Positions 9,223 to 18,998 are shown, counted from the first letter of the stretch. The stretch is DNA of 64,000 bases from Gracilibacillus massiliensis (GCF_001458115.1 NZ_CZRP01000013.1:558001-622000), one strand, 5' to 3'. The notes: a model not told the origin generated them from the sequence alone. A program made the numbers and translations.

Positions 9223-11259
9223 CTATTTCAACACCATAACATCATAAGCTTTCATTTCAATCTCGCCACTAACAGTACGGTTGTCTAACAAGTTTTCCAT
9301 CTGTTCTTTAATCTCAATAGATTGTACCTCTCGAGAATAGTTAAGTAATATATACATCGTTTCACCGTCTTTTTCACGAACTGCTAATTCCACATCACTT
9401 GTAAGTGAGAAGATATCATCATGGCGAGAAACCTCAATGTCTTCTAAAAGCATGGTTGCAATTTGATAATCAAATACCCCTCCAAAGTAATAAGCCTTAC
9501 CTTTTCCAACTTCTCTCTTCGTTAAAGCTGGCTTATTTTCATAGTGGCAGTTTTTAAATGATCCGATCACGTCGACACTATCTGCTTCCACATGAAGCAC
9601 CTCATTAAATCCTTGTGTCTCTAACTCCTCACCGAACATAGTGACCTCAGGATTCTTCTGCCAGCCATTTAACAACGTATATTCTTCAACTGAAATACCT
9701 ACTAAATCTTTTATATAACCTGGAAATGCCTTCATATACGTCTGTCCGTTTATATCTTTATATCCCGTTCTTGCTCCAAAGATAATTTGACCACCTTGTT
9801 CGACATAGCGCGTCAAAAGTTCAGCCGTTTTTTCTGTTAAAATAGCTGCGTGTGGATAAACGAGCACTTGATAACGTGATAACTCCTCTAACGTCATATG
9901 TTGAGTAACGTTCACAACATCAACTGGAATGTGGTGATATTGAAAAGCCTTAAACCATGCTTCCTTACTCTCCCCAAGAAAATCGCCATACCACTTATCC
10001 ACTTCTCCATCCCATTCATTATTGTAATCCGTTAAAATCGCAGCGTTTGCAAGATAATTGGAATCAAAAATAGCAGATCCGAGACGCTGAATTTCTTCAC
10101 TCGTTTCTTTAATTTCCTTGATCCTGCGATTCGGTAAATTGTGATAATCGTTAATTCCATGCCAATAAATCTCTGAGCCCATTGTTGCTGTTCGCCATCT
10201 AAAATAGAGTACTAAATCAGCACCATGGGCGATTGATTGAAAGGTCCATAACCTTAACTGACCAGGAAGAGGAGTGGGTTGTGCAATTCGGTTCACCCAT
10301 CCGCCGGGTCCTGCCTGTTGTTCGAAAATAGCAAAGTTACCACCAAAATTTCGAACTGTACTTAAATTAAGGCTCCATTTGCGATCTCGTAACGGCATGA
10401 AAGAGTTATCATCTATAATTTTGTTAAAATTCGGATAGGAGTCATACGCATAAAAATCTAATGCCTCTTTTGTCATACGGTGGTTATCCAAATGCCCAAA
10501 CATGCCGTTGGTAGTTACCCACTGTTTCGTCGTAATCGAACGAATAATATCAGATTGGATTTGGACAAAATGAATAGCACTGTCAGAGATAAAACGTTTT
10601 TCATCTAAAAATTGATGTGGATTATACGAATCGTTCACAGTAGGGCGGGATAAATATACTTGTTCCCAATCCGTATACGTCTGACTCCAAAATACCGTTC
10701 CCCATGCTTCATTTAATCGGTCTAATGTTCCATATTTTTCTTTTGCCCATTCACGAAACTTGACATGATCCGCATCCGAATAAAATTCATTAATCTCACA
10801 ATTGATTTCATTATCAATCTGCCACCCGACAACCGTTGGATTATCTTTATAGTGTTCGACCATTTGCTTAACAATTCGCTTTGATAGCGACTGATATATT
10901 TCGGAATTATAATTGTAATGTCTTCTAGAACCATGGTTGTAACGGACACCGTCTCTTGATACGTTTAATACCTCGGGATATTTCTCCGTCAACCATGCTG
11001 GTGGGGTTGCTGTTGGTGTTCCCATGATCACTTTTAAGTCATAGTTCTGTGCAAGCTTTATCGCACTATCAAATAAACCAAACTCAAAAGTTCCTTCAAC
11101 TGGTTCAAAGATGGTCCAGGCAAATTCTGCCATTCTTACATATTTGAATCCCATTTCTTTCATTCTTTTAAAGTCATCTTCCCATAGTTCTTCTGACCAA
11201 TGTTCTGGATAGTAACAGACACCTAATTGAATCGTTTCTTCGTTTATGACTTTTTTCAT
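9223..11259 (-). CDS. Beta-galactosidase, glycoside hydrolase family 42
   Basis: A 678-residue cytoplasmic retaining beta-galactosidase. It opens with the GH42 signature LGVCYYPEHWSEELWEDD. The acid/base Glu151 is in VGWQIDNEI and the nucleophile Glu313 is in FAIFEQQAGPGGW. A trimerisation-like domain (residues about 400-600) and a small C-terminal beta domain (YILLNYSREVQSIEI) follow. The cysteine cluster that binds zinc in some GH42 enzymes is not evident; only Cys154 is near the site. It is the last gene of a leftward operon after a binding protein and two permeases, so it likely cleaves imported galactosides. AAAAGGAG precedes the ATG. Confidence 0.93.
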   Translation of the reverse strand: MKKVINEETIQLGVCYYPEHWSEELWEDDFKRMKEMGFKYVRMAEFAWTIFEPVEGTFEFGLFDSAIKLAQNYDLKVIMGTPTATPPAWLTEKYPEVLNVSRDGVRYNHGSRRHYNYNSEIYQSLSKRIVKQMVEHYKDNPTVVGWQIDNEINCEINEFYSDADHVKFREWAKEKYGTLDRLNEAWGTVFWSQTYTDWEQVYLSRPTVNDSYNPHQFLDEKRFISDSAIHFVQIQSDIIRSITTKQWVTTNGMFGHLDNHRMTKEALDFYAYDSYPNFNKIIDDNSFMPLRDRKWSLNLSTVRNFGGNFAIFEQQAGPGGWVNRIAQPTPLPGQLRLWTFQSIAHGADLVLYFRWRTATMGSEIYWHGINDYHNLPNRRIKEIKETSEEIQRLGSAIFDSNYLANAAILTDYNNEWDGEVDKWYGDFLGESKEAWFKAFQYHHIPVDVVNVTQHMTLEELSRYQVLVYPHAAILTEKTAELLTRYVEQGGQIIFGARTGYKDINGQTYMKAFPGYIKDLVGISVEEYTLLNGWQKNPEVTMFGEELETQGFNEVLHVEADSVDVIGSFKNCHYENKPALTKREVGKGKAYYFGGVFDYQIATMLLEDIEVSRHDDIFSLTSDVELAVREKDGETMYILLNYSREVQSIEIKEQMENLLDNRTVSGEIEMKAYDVMVLK

Positions 11260-11295
11260 TGGTATGCTCCTTTTTCTGTATACTATTTGTGTCTT

Positions 11296-12120
11296 TTATT
11301 CTTTAACGGATCCACCTAAAATACCTGAAACAAAATGCTTTTGCAACACTAAAAATACTACCATAATCGGCAAGACAGAAATAGCGGTACCAAGCATTAA
11401 TTGTCCATAATCAACCGAATTCAAGCCAGCTAATGTTGATAACGCAACAGGCAAAGTATATTTATCGCTAGTTGTCATCACAATTAATGGCCACATAAAA
11501 TTGTTCCATTGATGGGTAAATAAGAAAATTCCTACTGCCGCTAACGCTGGTTTCATCGTTGGTAAGGCAAGCTTAAAGAAAATCGAAATTTCCCCTGCAC
11601 CATCGATACGTGCTGCCTCAATCATCGAGTCGGGTATACCTTTCATATTTTGACGAATAAGAAAAATCGCAAACGGATAACAGATCTGCGGTAGAATAAC
11701 TGCATGGTAGGTGTTAATCCAATCCAATGCACCAAAAATTTGAAACAATGGAATAATAGTTGCCTGATAAGGAATCATCATCGCTAAAAGGAAGCTGGAG
11801 AATACTACATTACTCCCTTTGAATTTAAACTTAGCAAATGCATACCCCGCCATTGAACAGACGAGCAAACTTGCTAAAACAAATATCACCGCAATAACTG
11901 CAGAGTTAAATAATGCTTTCATAATTGGTATTGCTTCACTTAAGCTTGTTAAGTTTTCCATTAAATAGTTACCTGGTATTATTTTTGGCGGAAAACTTAG
12001 TACATCACCAGATGGATTAGTAGCACCAACGATCATCCAGTAGAAAGGTCCAAGTGAAATGATAACACCAACAATTAATATAAAATGTAACAATGATTTT
12101 TTTACATATACGCTTTTCAT
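11296..12120 (-). CDS. CUT1 sugar ABC transporter permease (MalG/LacG type)
   Basis: A 274-residue inner-membrane permease with six predicted membrane segments. The EAA loop contacting the ATPase reads IEAARIDGAGEISIFFKLALP near residue 170. Its start overlaps the stop of the preceding permease in TAATG, which indicates translational coupling. Together with the other permease and the binding lipoprotein it should import an oligosaccharide for the GH42 enzyme. No ATPase gene is in the cluster. Confidence 0.92.
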   Translation of the reverse strand: MKSVYVKKSLLHFILIVGVIISLGPFYWMIVGATNPSGDVLSFPPKIIPGNYLMENLTSLSEAIPIMKALFNSAVIAVIFVLASLLVCSMAGYAFAKFKFKGSNVVFSSFLLAMMIPYQATIIPLFQIFGALDWINTYHAVILPQICYPFAIFLIRQNMKGIPDSMIEAARIDGAGEISIFFKLALPTMKPALAAVGIFLFTHQWNNFMWPLIVMTTSDKYTLPVALSTLAGLNSVDYGQLMLGTAISVLPIMVVFLVLQKHFVSGILGGSVKE

Positions 12121-13022
12121 TAGTCGTCTTTCACCACCTTAAATTGCAACCAGGATAGAATCGCGATAAATAACACAATCACATAAGCAATAGCCGATGC
12201 ATATCCAAAATCAAAATAACCAAAACCTTGGTTATACAAATAATACGTAATCGTTAAGGTCGCATTATTCGGTCCACCACTTGTTAAGTTATAGGGTTCA
12301 TCAAACAATTGAAACGTTCCGATGGTTGATAAAACAAAACAGAATAGTAACACAGGCTTTAACTGTGGAATCGTAATATAAAAGAATTTACGAATACTTG
12401 ATGCCCCGTCAATACTAGCCGCTTCATATAAATCATTAGGAATATTCTGAAGTCCTGCTAACAAAATAACCATATTGTATCCTGTCCATCTCCAGGTGGT
12501 GACAATAATTAAAGATACTTTTGCCCAAAACCCGTTGGTTAACCAATCTATCTGCTCTAAGCCAATCGAAGTTAAAATATAATTCACTAAACCATAATCA
12601 GAATTTAACAACAGGATAAAAATGATTGATGCTGCAACTAACGAAGTGACAGCTGGTGTAAAAAAAGAAACACGATAAAAGCCTCTCATATTCAATAACT
12701 TTGCATTTAAAAATACTGCCAATAAAAGTGCAAAGAATAACATGACTGGTACCTGCACAATTAGAAGGATAAACGTATTCCCTAACGCTTTATAAAAGAT
12801 TGGATCACTGAATAATCGCACATAATTATCTAATCCAGAAAAGCTGTAGACACCACCTACACGTGTCTGAAAACTAAGTAAGAAAGACGCAATAATCGGG
12901 TATACGGTAAATCCTAAAAACAATAAAACAGCAGGTAAAATAAATATATACGGTGCTGTCTTTGGAGTAATAAACCCTTTTTTGTGTGGTTTTGATTCTG
13001 ATTTTTTTGCTACATTATCCAA
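12120..13022 (-). CDS. CUT1 sugar ABC transporter permease (MalF/LacF type)
   Basis: A 300-residue partner permease with a lysine-rich cytoplasmic N-terminus (KKSESKPHKKG), six membrane segments and an EAA loop YEAASIDGASSIRKFFYITIP near residue 200. The start is TTG, placed about 8 nt after AAGGAGGGG. It follows the binding-protein gene past an intercistronic hairpin and overlaps the next permease by one base. Substrate is inferred to be a galactoside from the GH42 neighbour. Confidence 0.92.
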   Translation of the reverse strand: MDNVAKKSESKPHKKGFITPKTAPYIFILPAVLLFLGFTVYPIIASFLLSFQTRVGGVYSFSGLDNYVRLFSDPIFYKALGNTFILLIVQVPVMLFFALLLAVFLNAKLLNMRGFYRVSFFTPAVTSLVAASIIFILLLNSDYGLVNYILTSIGLEQIDWLTNGFWAKVSLIIVTTWRWTGYNMVILLAGLQNIPNDLYEAASIDGASSIRKFFYITIPQLKPVLLFCFVLSTIGTFQLFDEPYNLTSGGPNNATLTITYYLYNQGFGYFDFGYASAIAYVIVLFIAILSWLQFKVVKDD

Positions 13023-13042
13023 TAGTGTCCCCTCCTTCTTTA

Positions 13043-13082
13043 GAAAAAAAGGTTGACTGGAGCTACTTCAGCCAACCTTTAT
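13043..13082 (-). terminator. Intercistronic hairpin after the binding-protein gene
   Basis: AAAGGTTG... (13048-13060) pairs with ...CAACCTTT (13068-13080) over about 13 bp, and the minus strand continues into a T-run. Placed between binding protein and permeases, it probably attenuates readthrough and stabilises the upstream message so that binding protein is made in excess. Confidence 0.75.
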
Positions 13083-13086
13083 TTTA

Positions 13087-14409
13087 TTAGTCTGTTGTTT
13101 CTTTTCCAGTTTGTTGAGCTGCTTGCTCTTCCCCATCTTCCAACATTTCCATAGCAGACTTATCTTCTAATAAAAATGCTTCTGTTTCGCTACCCATTAC
13201 GGAACGAACTTCTAACTCTGCGCCATCATGGTTTACAGCAGGTATATTTTCTACTGTATCCGCGAATTTTTGGAAGAATGGTTCATTATTGAAATATTCT
13301 TGGTCTTCAGAAAAAACAGGCTCTTCATATGCTTCTAATAAGGCTGGGAATAACCCTCTGTTCGTTAATGCTTTAATTTGTGAGTCTATATCAGTTGTAG
13401 CAAATTCAGCAAAAACATAGGCCGCAACTTTATTTTCAGAAGAAGATGGAATTGCTAAAGCAGAACCACCATCATTCGATGCACGAGTACCGCCTTCTTC
13501 AAAAGCAGGCAGTTCAAACATATCCCAATTACCAGACAGTTCCGGCATTTGTTCTAACATCGTACCACTCCACCATACAGCACCAGGGTGTGTAGAAACT
13601 TCACCATTTTTCATGGCAGCCACTTGACCATCCCAGTTGTTTGTAAATGTGATTAATTCATTATCTTTCATTTCCTGTAAAACACGTGCTGCATTTTCAC
13701 CAGCTTCTGAAGTAATATCTAACTTCCCTTCTTCATCAAAATAATAACTACCTTGCTGTTGCATCATAATACGAAGTAAACCATCACCATCCGTACCCAA
13801 GAAGTTCTTTCCTGTATGATCTACTATTTTTTTACCAGCTTCTATATAATCATCCCATGTCTCAATTGATGATGGGTCAACACCCGCTTCTTCAAAAATA
13901 TCCACTCTATATAAAACACCGACAGGACCTAAATCACGTGGTACCGCAATTACATTCCCATCACTATCTTTTAGACCTTCAATTTTTGCATCTGCAAATT
14001 TATCTTCATGTTCGTCATACCCCATTGCCGTTAAATTGGTAAATGCATCAGGGAATTCTTCTGTAAAGGAATGAATTCGGTTATTCTCCACCTGTACAAC
14101 ATCTGGAAGACCGCTACCACCACTTGATAGCCCTGCACTAACTTTTTGGTAAACCTGATCGACACCAATATGTTCCACCGTCACATTGACATTCGGATAT
14201 ATTTCCTGAAATGCCGGTAATACATCTTTATCCAGATAATTGGCTTCTAATGCCCATGCCCAAACCGTAATATCACCAGTTACATCTTCTGGATTTTCTG
14301 GAATTGTAAGTTCTTCGCCATCTCCATCACTTGATGAATCTCCGCCACATGCCGCTAACAATACGATTAAAATAAGTGCAAACCATGACCCAACTAATTT
14401 CTTTTTCAT
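13087..14409 (-). CDS. CUT1 sugar-binding lipoprotein
   Basis: A 440-residue extracellular solute-binding protein, family 1. The signal peptide ends in a lipobox (VLLAACGG) followed by an acidic Ser/Gly linker, so it is anchored to the outer face of the membrane. The mature part has features of bacterial type-1 sugar-binding proteins (ITVWAWALEANYLDKDVLP, VAVPRDLGPVGVLYR, AIPSSSENKVAAYVFAEF). Two ATGs are close; GAGGGGTG is better spaced for the second (14409). It is the first gene of the permease/GH42 operon and divergent from an AraC regulator. Substrate is unproven. Confidence 0.92.
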   Translation of the reverse strand: MKKKLVGSWFALILIVLLAACGGDSSSDGDGEELTIPENPEDVTGDITVWAWALEANYLDKDVLPAFQEIYPNVNVTVEHIGVDQVYQKVSAGLSSGGSGLPDVVQVENNRIHSFTEEFPDAFTNLTAMGYDEHEDKFADAKIEGLKDSDGNVIAVPRDLGPVGVLYRVDIFEEAGVDPSSIETWDDYIEAGKKIVDHTGKNFLGTDGDGLLRIMMQQQGSYYFDEEGKLDITSEAGENAARVLQEMKDNELITFTNNWDGQVAAMKNGEVSTHPGAVWWSGTMLEQMPELSGNWDMFELPAFEEGGTRASNDGGSALAIPSSSENKVAAYVFAEFATTDIDSQIKALTNRGLFPALLEAYEEPVFSEDQEYFNNEPFFQKFADTVENIPAVNHDGAELEVRSVMGSETEAFLLEDKSAMEMLEDGEEQAAQQTGKETTD

Positions 14410-14438
14410 CTTCATTCACCCCTCATAATTTTTTATAC

Positions 14439-14450
14439 TTTGTTAACAAA
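14439..14450. promoter_or_regulatory. Perfect 12-bp palindrome between binding protein and AraC regulator
   Basis: TTTGTTAACAAA reads the same on both strands and lies 30 bp upstream of the binding-protein start, in the divergent promoter region. It is a candidate regulator site. AraC proteins more often bind direct repeats, so a different regulator is possible. Confidence 0.35.
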
Positions 14451-14572
14451 CTCATTTGCTAACTTGCAAAAATTATAACGGATTGTTACACTTAATTATG
14501 GTAAAAAAGTTCATTTTATTGTATTTATTCATATTTATTGTATGCGGTTACAATTTAACGGGAGGCATTTTA

Positions 14573-15796
14573 ATGAAAGATTTCAATAAGGGTTTATTAC
14601 AAACATTATTTGAAATGACAAAAATACCGATTAGTATTGTCAAACGGTCGGAGCAAATAAACATCTTTTCAAATAGCAAGTTAACGAATCCGTTATTTGA
14701 AAATTATCAGGAACAACTTTTAGACTGTGGAATTCAAGATCAGTATATTCAGTTAGTGGATACCATTTATTTCGAGAGCTTTCTGAGTATCCCTTTTACG
14801 AAGGGTAGAACCAACTATTGGTTAATTATTGGACCCATCATCCATAATCCACCTACTAAAAAAAGTATTAATAGACTATTAAAAAAATTGGACCGTTTAT
14901 TTTTTCAAGAAGAATTTGAAAATTACTTATTCACCTTAAAAATCGATAGTAAAAATCAATTAATAGAAACTGGGCACATGGCATACTTTATCATTAATGG
15001 AGTAGAAATTAATATCCGAGAAGAATTAAGCTTAGTAAAACAAAAAGAGGAACCCACAAATAATACATTTTATTCTGATTATATTGCAGATGTTCGCGAG
15101 AAATCTTTATACCACCATGACCCTCTTTTGGAAAGGCGCATCTATCAATTGGTAGAGGATGGAAATACTACTGAGATATTACCTTATTATAAAGCTTTTC
15201 AAAATCGTGGAGACTTTGAACATGGCCTACTTTCACGAAATAGTGAAATGAGAAGTTTGAAAAATAGAGCAATAGCAATGATCACATTAGCTACCCGTGC
15301 TGCGATTAGGGGTGGAGTTCATCCGGAAGATGCTTATTCCCTTGGAGATGTTTTGATACAAGATCTTGAGGAATTAACTTCCATTTCCAAAGTCTCTTGG
15401 TATCGCGAAGAAATCTTATACGATTTTACAGAAATGGTAAAGAGAAATAAAAAACAGAACTTCTCCCGAAAGATAACACTTAGTCAGGAATATATCTATA
15501 AGCATATTTACGAATCAGATCTTTCTGTGAAATTTATCGCTGAAAAATTAGAGATAAATCCAAAATACTTATCTAATCTTTTTAAAAAAGAAGTTGGCAT
15601 CTCCCTAAGTGAATATATCCAGAAATCAAAAATACAAGAAGCTAAAAAGATGATGATTTATTTTAATCGTTCAGTGACAGATATTTGTAACCAATTAAAC
15701 TTCACTGATCAAAGTTATTTTACAAAGGTTTTCAAACGACATACCCAAATGACACCAAAAGAATTTTTGAAAAACAATTCATTTGATCCATTTTAA
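14573..15796 (+). CDS. AraC-family transcriptional regulator
   Basis: A 407-residue regulator. The C-terminal ~100 residues carry the two helix-turn-helix motifs of AraC (LSVKFIAEKLEINPKYLSNLFKKEVG and VTDICNQLNFTDQSYFTKVFKRH). The N-terminal 300 residues, of unassigned fold, presumably sense the sugar signal. The frame is open upstream to TTG 14456, but that would add an odd hydrophobic stretch. GGGAGG (14560-14565) lies 7 nt before ATG 14573, which is therefore preferred. It is divergent from the binding-protein/GH42 operon and probably activates it. Confidence 0.88.
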   Translation: MKDFNKGLLQTLFEMTKIPISIVKRSEQINIFSNSKLTNPLFENYQEQLLDCGIQDQYIQLVDTIYFESFLSIPFTKGRTNYWLIIGPIIHNPPTKKSINRLLKKLDRLFFQEEFENYLFTLKIDSKNQLIETGHMAYFIINGVEINIREELSLVKQKEEPTNNTFYSDYIADVREKSLYHHDPLLERRIYQLVEDGNTTEILPYYKAFQNRGDFEHGLLSRNSEMRSLKNRAIAMITLATRAAIRGGVHPEDAYSLGDVLIQDLEELTSISKVSWYREEILYDFTEMVKRNKKQNFSRKITLSQEYIYKHIYESDLSVKFIAEKLEINPKYLSNLFKKEVGISLSEYIQKSKIQEAKKMMIYFNRSVTDICNQLNFTDQSYFTKVFKRHTQMTPKEFLKNNSFDPF

Positions 15797-15810
15797 AGTT
15801 TATTGTTATT

Positions 15811-15849
15811 AAAAGAAAACCCTACACGGCTTGATGTAGGGTTTTCTAT
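15811..15849. terminator. Bidirectional terminator
   Basis: GAAAACCCTACA (15815-15826) pairs perfectly with TGTAGGGTTTTC (15835-15846). It separates the AraC gene from the convergent membrane-protein gene. Confidence 0.9.
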
Positions 15850-15856
15850 CAGCATC

Positions 15857-17116
15857 TTAATTCAACGAATCATTATCATGATTATTGGAATTATTATCTT
15901 TTTTCATTTTTGATTCTACTTTACTCAATTGATTTCTCGCAAAGTCGCGTCCGCCAATACCAAAGGAGATTGCGAAGGCCACCATTAACCCGCCTAGGAT
16001 AAGAATGAAGGCAGTGTTAACGATAGAAGTTGCAAATTTTAACTGATCCAAAGTCATAAATACTGCAAATACAATAACCACATATTTTACAATAGCTGCG
16101 GTGAAGCCACTGTGTGTATACTTACGAATAAAGCTAGCCAGGAATGAACCTAATAAGATTCCTCCGCCCAGAATTAATAACGCACTTACCAGGAACGGTA
16201 AATAGGTAATCATTGCACTTCCAATTTGATTTAATACTTCTAATTGTAAAACGCTTAATGCCTCTACGGTGAAGAAGAGAATCACTAGTACTTTTACGAC
16301 GGTACCAATAGCTTTAGAAATATCGAATGGTACTTTACTCTCCGCATTATCAATACCTATGGAAGAGAATACATTATTAATGCCAGTGCCTTGAAGCAAA
16401 CCTTCAAGCAGATTACCAAGGATTTTACCTAAGTAATAACCTACAATTACTAACACAATCGCAATAAAAATATTTGGGATCATCATTAATACACTATCTA
16501 ACACTTGTGTAATTGGTTCTGATATTGTTTGAATCTCTAATGCTTCTAATGCAATCGTAATCACCGGAATGATTATGACAACAAATAGGACATTAGCAAG
16601 CACAGACGATAGTGTCATTGTACTTCCACTATTTGGTTTTGAAGCAGGTTTCACTTTATTAAACCATTTATCAACATTCACACTTACTAAAAATCTCTCA
16701 AATAATTCTTTAACTAGTTTTGCAATCACATAACCTATGATTAGAATAACAGCCGCTGCTATTAAATTCGGAAGGAATCCTAATAACTTATCCATCATAT
16801 TTGAGATTGGACCCGAAACAGAATCCATACTTAAAGCATCTAAAATAGCAGGCAGGAATAAAATAAATACCAATAAATAGACAACTTTCGCAATCGCACT
16901 TAATACTTGCTTTCCTTTTTCCTCATCTTCAACAAAATTTGTTTTTCCAATCGCTCTGTGTACCCCTAATTTTACAAATAACTTTTCTACAATCCCTTTT
17001 GCAATAGCTGCTACTATCCATGCCAAGATAAGTAATAATAAAGCTGCTATCACATTTGGAATTGCCTGAATCACATTATTAAACATTTGTGCAAAAGAAT
17101 TTCCTAGATCGTTCAT
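15857..17116 (-). CDS. MscS-like membrane protein with repeated TM-helix units
   Basis: A 419-residue protein made of repeated hydrophobic segments of the type IPNVIAALLLLILAWIVAAIAKG, LPNLIAAAVILIIGYVIAKLVKE and IPNIFIAIVLVIVGYYLGKILGN. This repeat defines the 'conserved TM helix' group related to small-conductance mechanosensitive channels. A pore-like glycine-rich segment (ISFGIGGRDFARNQL) precedes a short Asn/Asp-rich hydrophilic tail. It likely acts as an osmotic or mechanosensitive channel. It has its own strong AAGGAG site and is not part of the sugar operons. Confidence 0.82.
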   Translation of the reverse strand: MNDLGNSFAQMFNNVIQAIPNVIAALLLLILAWIVAAIAKGIVEKLFVKLGVHRAIGKTNFVEDEEKGKQVLSAIAKVVYLLVFILFLPAILDALSMDSVSGPISNMMDKLLGFLPNLIAAAVILIIGYVIAKLVKELFERFLVSVNVDKWFNKVKPASKPNSGSTMTLSSVLANVLFVVIIIPVITIALEALEIQTISEPITQVLDSVLMMIPNIFIAIVLVIVGYYLGKILGNLLEGLLQGTGINNVFSSIGIDNAESKVPFDISKAIGTVVKVLVILFFTVEALSVLQLEVLNQIGSAMITYLPFLVSALLILGGGILLGSFLASFIRKYTHSGFTAAIVKYVVIVFAVFMTLDQLKFATSIVNTAFILILGGLMVAFAISFGIGGRDFARNQLSKVESKMKKDNNSNNHDNDSLN

Positions 17117-17183
17117 GTTATCATCTCCTTAATATGTAGTTGTTTTACTAATACCTTTACTAGAAGATAATAAACATTTTTTT

Positions 17184-17232
17184 AGAAAAAAGAGGGGCAC
17201 GTTTATTTCCAAAAGAAACAAACCCGCCCTTT
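17184..17232 (-). terminator. Terminator after the 3D-domain hydrolase gene
   Basis: On the minus strand GGGCGGGTTTGTTTC (17215-17229) pairs imperfectly with GAAATAAACGTGCCC (17195-17209), followed by TCTTTTTT. Confidence 0.75.
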
Positions 17233-17242
17233 TTCACGTTAT

Positions 17243-18046
17243 TTATTCGACAATTTCAACGCGAACGGTTTTACGTCCCCATTGAAGTGCATCATTTTGA
17301 TTAGGTAGGAACACATCGATAGCATTTCCATTTATTCCGCCGCCGATATCAGCTGCAATTGCAGTCCCGTAACCCTCAACCTTAACTATTGATCCAAGCG
17401 GTATCACACTGGGATCCACAGCTATTACCTTTGCATCAGAATACTGATTTAAATTAAGCCCCATCTTCGTTACTCCAGAGCAACCATCACAATTTGCTGT
17501 ATATGCTGTACTTTTCACTGTTAATGTTTTACCAGCAGCTGTACTGCGGTTCGCCTTACTATCTAGCTTTGCTCTTGTATTTGGTCCGGCAACTCCGTCT
17601 ACAGATAACCCCTGTTGTCTTTGAAAATTCTTAACTGCTTCCCTGGTTCCAGATCCATAGATACCGTCTACCGCAGACTTATAATGACCTGTTTTTTTCA
17701 ACTGGTTTTGAATTTGAATGACTTGCTTTCCAATATTGCCACTTCGTAATACTTCAACAGCATGGTTTGTTTGTGGGCCTGCTATCCCATCTACTTTCAA
17801 ATTACGTTTTCGCTGAAAATCCTTAACTGCTTCTTCTGTGATATCCCCATAGTACCCTGTCGAAGTATGATAGGGAAATACGCCTTTCGTCATTAAATAA
17901 TCTTGTAATTCAGCAACGTCCGAGCCTGATGATCCATTGGTTATGACACGATCACCCAGCTTTGCTTCTGTAATAGCAGGTGCTCCCACCAACATGAAAG
18001 CAGCTATTAATACGGCTGTTAATAAAACTCTAAGTCTGTTAAACAT
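17243..18046 (-). CDS. Secreted cell-wall hydrolase: two peptidoglycan-binding domains and a 3D domain
   Basis: A 267-residue exported protein. A signal peptide (residues 1-28, ending about ITEA) is followed by two PG_binding_1 repeats: DVAELQDYLMTKG...DGIAGPQT, then VIQIQNQLKKTGHY...DGVAGPNT. The C-terminal 3D domain has its three conserved Asp residues (in VIAVDPSVIPLG, IAADIGGG and AIDVFLP), like YocH and other lytic-transglycosylase-type autolysins. It probably trims peptidoglycan during growth or stationary phase. GGGGAGG precedes the ATG, and terminators and a long intergenic region make it a single-gene unit. Confidence 0.9.
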   Translation of the reverse strand: MFNRLRVLLTAVLIAAFMLVGAPAITEAKLGDRVITNGSSGSDVAELQDYLMTKGVFPYHTSTGYYGDITEEAVKDFQRKRNLKVDGIAGPQTNHAVEVLRSGNIGKQVIQIQNQLKKTGHYKSAVDGIYGSGTREAVKNFQRQQGLSVDGVAGPNTRAKLDSKANRSTAAGKTLTVKSTAYTANCDGCSGVTKMGLNLNQYSDAKVIAVDPSVIPLGSIVKVEGYGTAIAADIGGGINGNAIDVFLPNQNDALQWGRKTVRVEIVE

Positions 18047-18204
18047 AAAAAAATCCTCCCCGATTTCTAGTTACAAACATAGATTTCGAGAGAAGATATG
18101 TTTACATGAATGTATTTAGCAAAATCACATCCTTCCACCCTTTAACATCCATTATTTTGTATTTTTCGATTTCATATGGTCCATGGAAAAATGGGTCACA
18201 TCAC

Positions 18205-18301
18205 GAGCATTATGGATCAAATAAGTGGGGCAATAGATGTTTATAAAGAGAGAATGCAAACAGTGACGTTTTATGGAAGGTTACACCGTGATAAAAATAA
18301 A
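18205..18301 (+). repeat. Decayed copy of a 50-bp tandem intergenic repeat
   Basis: The segment TTATAAAGAGAGAATGCAAACAGTG onward (from 18241) aligns, with one gap and scattered changes, to the second unit of the clean tandem repeat at 42982-43086. It shares ATAAAGAGAGA, CAA.CAGTG, GGA.G.TT and CACCGT.ATAA. A poorer half-unit (AAGTGGGGCAATAGATG) precedes it. Function is unknown. The rest of the 18047-18334 gap holds the hydrolase leader and a terminator. Confidence 0.5.
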
Positions 18302-18327
18302 GAGGACAGATCACTTGGACTGTCCCC
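18295..18327 (-). terminator. Terminator after the thioredoxin-like gene
   Basis: On the minus strand GGACAG (18320-18325) pairs with CTGTCC (18304-18309), followed by TCTTTATTTTT. The stem is short but well placed, 8 nt past the stop codon. Confidence 0.55.
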
Positions 18328-18334
18328 ACTCTCA

Positions 18335-18916
18335 CTAAACTAAATCGCACGCTTCTTTCGGCATCCAATGTTCATCCTCACCATCCCATTTAACATTACA
18401 TCCTAAAGGGTTGGTTAATGGCATTGTGATCTCTTTACCTGCTAGATGCTCCGATAAAGCATTTTCCACATCATTAATCGTTGCTTTTTTTGATTCGCGT
18501 GGATTGTCAAGACCACGTCCAGTATAAATTAACTGACGATTTTCATCGAAAACGTAAAAATGAGGGGTGCGTAAAGCGCCATATGCTTTCGCTACTTCTT
18601 GAGAATCGTCCCGTAAATAGGTCCATGGGAATTTCTTCTCTTCCATTCTTTCCACCATTACTTCGAACGAATCATCTGGCTTGGTTCTTACACTATTAGC
18701 GTTAATTCCAACAAATTTCACGCCTTGATCTGCAAACTTCTCCGCAGTCGTACGAGTTACTTCATCAGATCCCACAACAAAAGGACAATGATTACAAGTA
18801 AAGAAGACCACCAAAACCTTTGCATCGTTAAAATCTGACAGACTGTAGGTATTACCATCTGTTGCCGGCAACTTAAAATCTGGAGCTTTTTCTCCTATTT
18901 GTAATGTGAAAGCCAT
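18335..18916 (-). CDS. Thioredoxin-fold redox protein (AhpC/TSA-like)
   Basis: A 193-residue cytoplasmic protein. It opens with [19 protein letters not shown] and has a CNHC active-site pair (Cys41, Cys44) in [11 protein letters not shown], then [25 protein letters not shown], typical of a redoxin/TlpA-like fold. It is probably a thiol-disulfide oxidoreductase or peroxidase; the natural substrate is unknown. The frame is open much further upstream, but GGAGGTGG before ATG 18916 gives the expected N-terminus. It follows the last GH78 gene by 82 nt on the same strand, so readthrough from the rhamnoside operon is possible. Confidence 0.85.
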   Translation of the reverse strand: MAFTLQIGEKAPDFKLPATDGNTYSLSDFNDAKVLVVFFTCNHCPFVVGSDEVTRTTAEKFADQGVKFVGINANSVRTKPDDSFEVMVERMEEKKFPWTYLRDDSQEVAKAYGALRTPHFYVFDENRQLIYTGRGLDNPRESKKATINDVENALSEHLAGKEITMPLTNPLGCNVKWDGEDEHWMPKEACDLV

Positions 18917-18998
18917 TTTTATATCCACCTCCATTTTCATTTTATATGAAAACGATACCAAAGAGAAGGGTGAGTAGCAAAAATTAAATTCAATATAA

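Noticed and set aside
14456..14572. N-terminal extension of the AraC regulator with a hydrophobic stretch
   Set aside because: It would need a TTG start without a ribosome-binding site. GGGAGG is correctly placed for ATG 14573, so the membrane-like stretch is untranslated leader.
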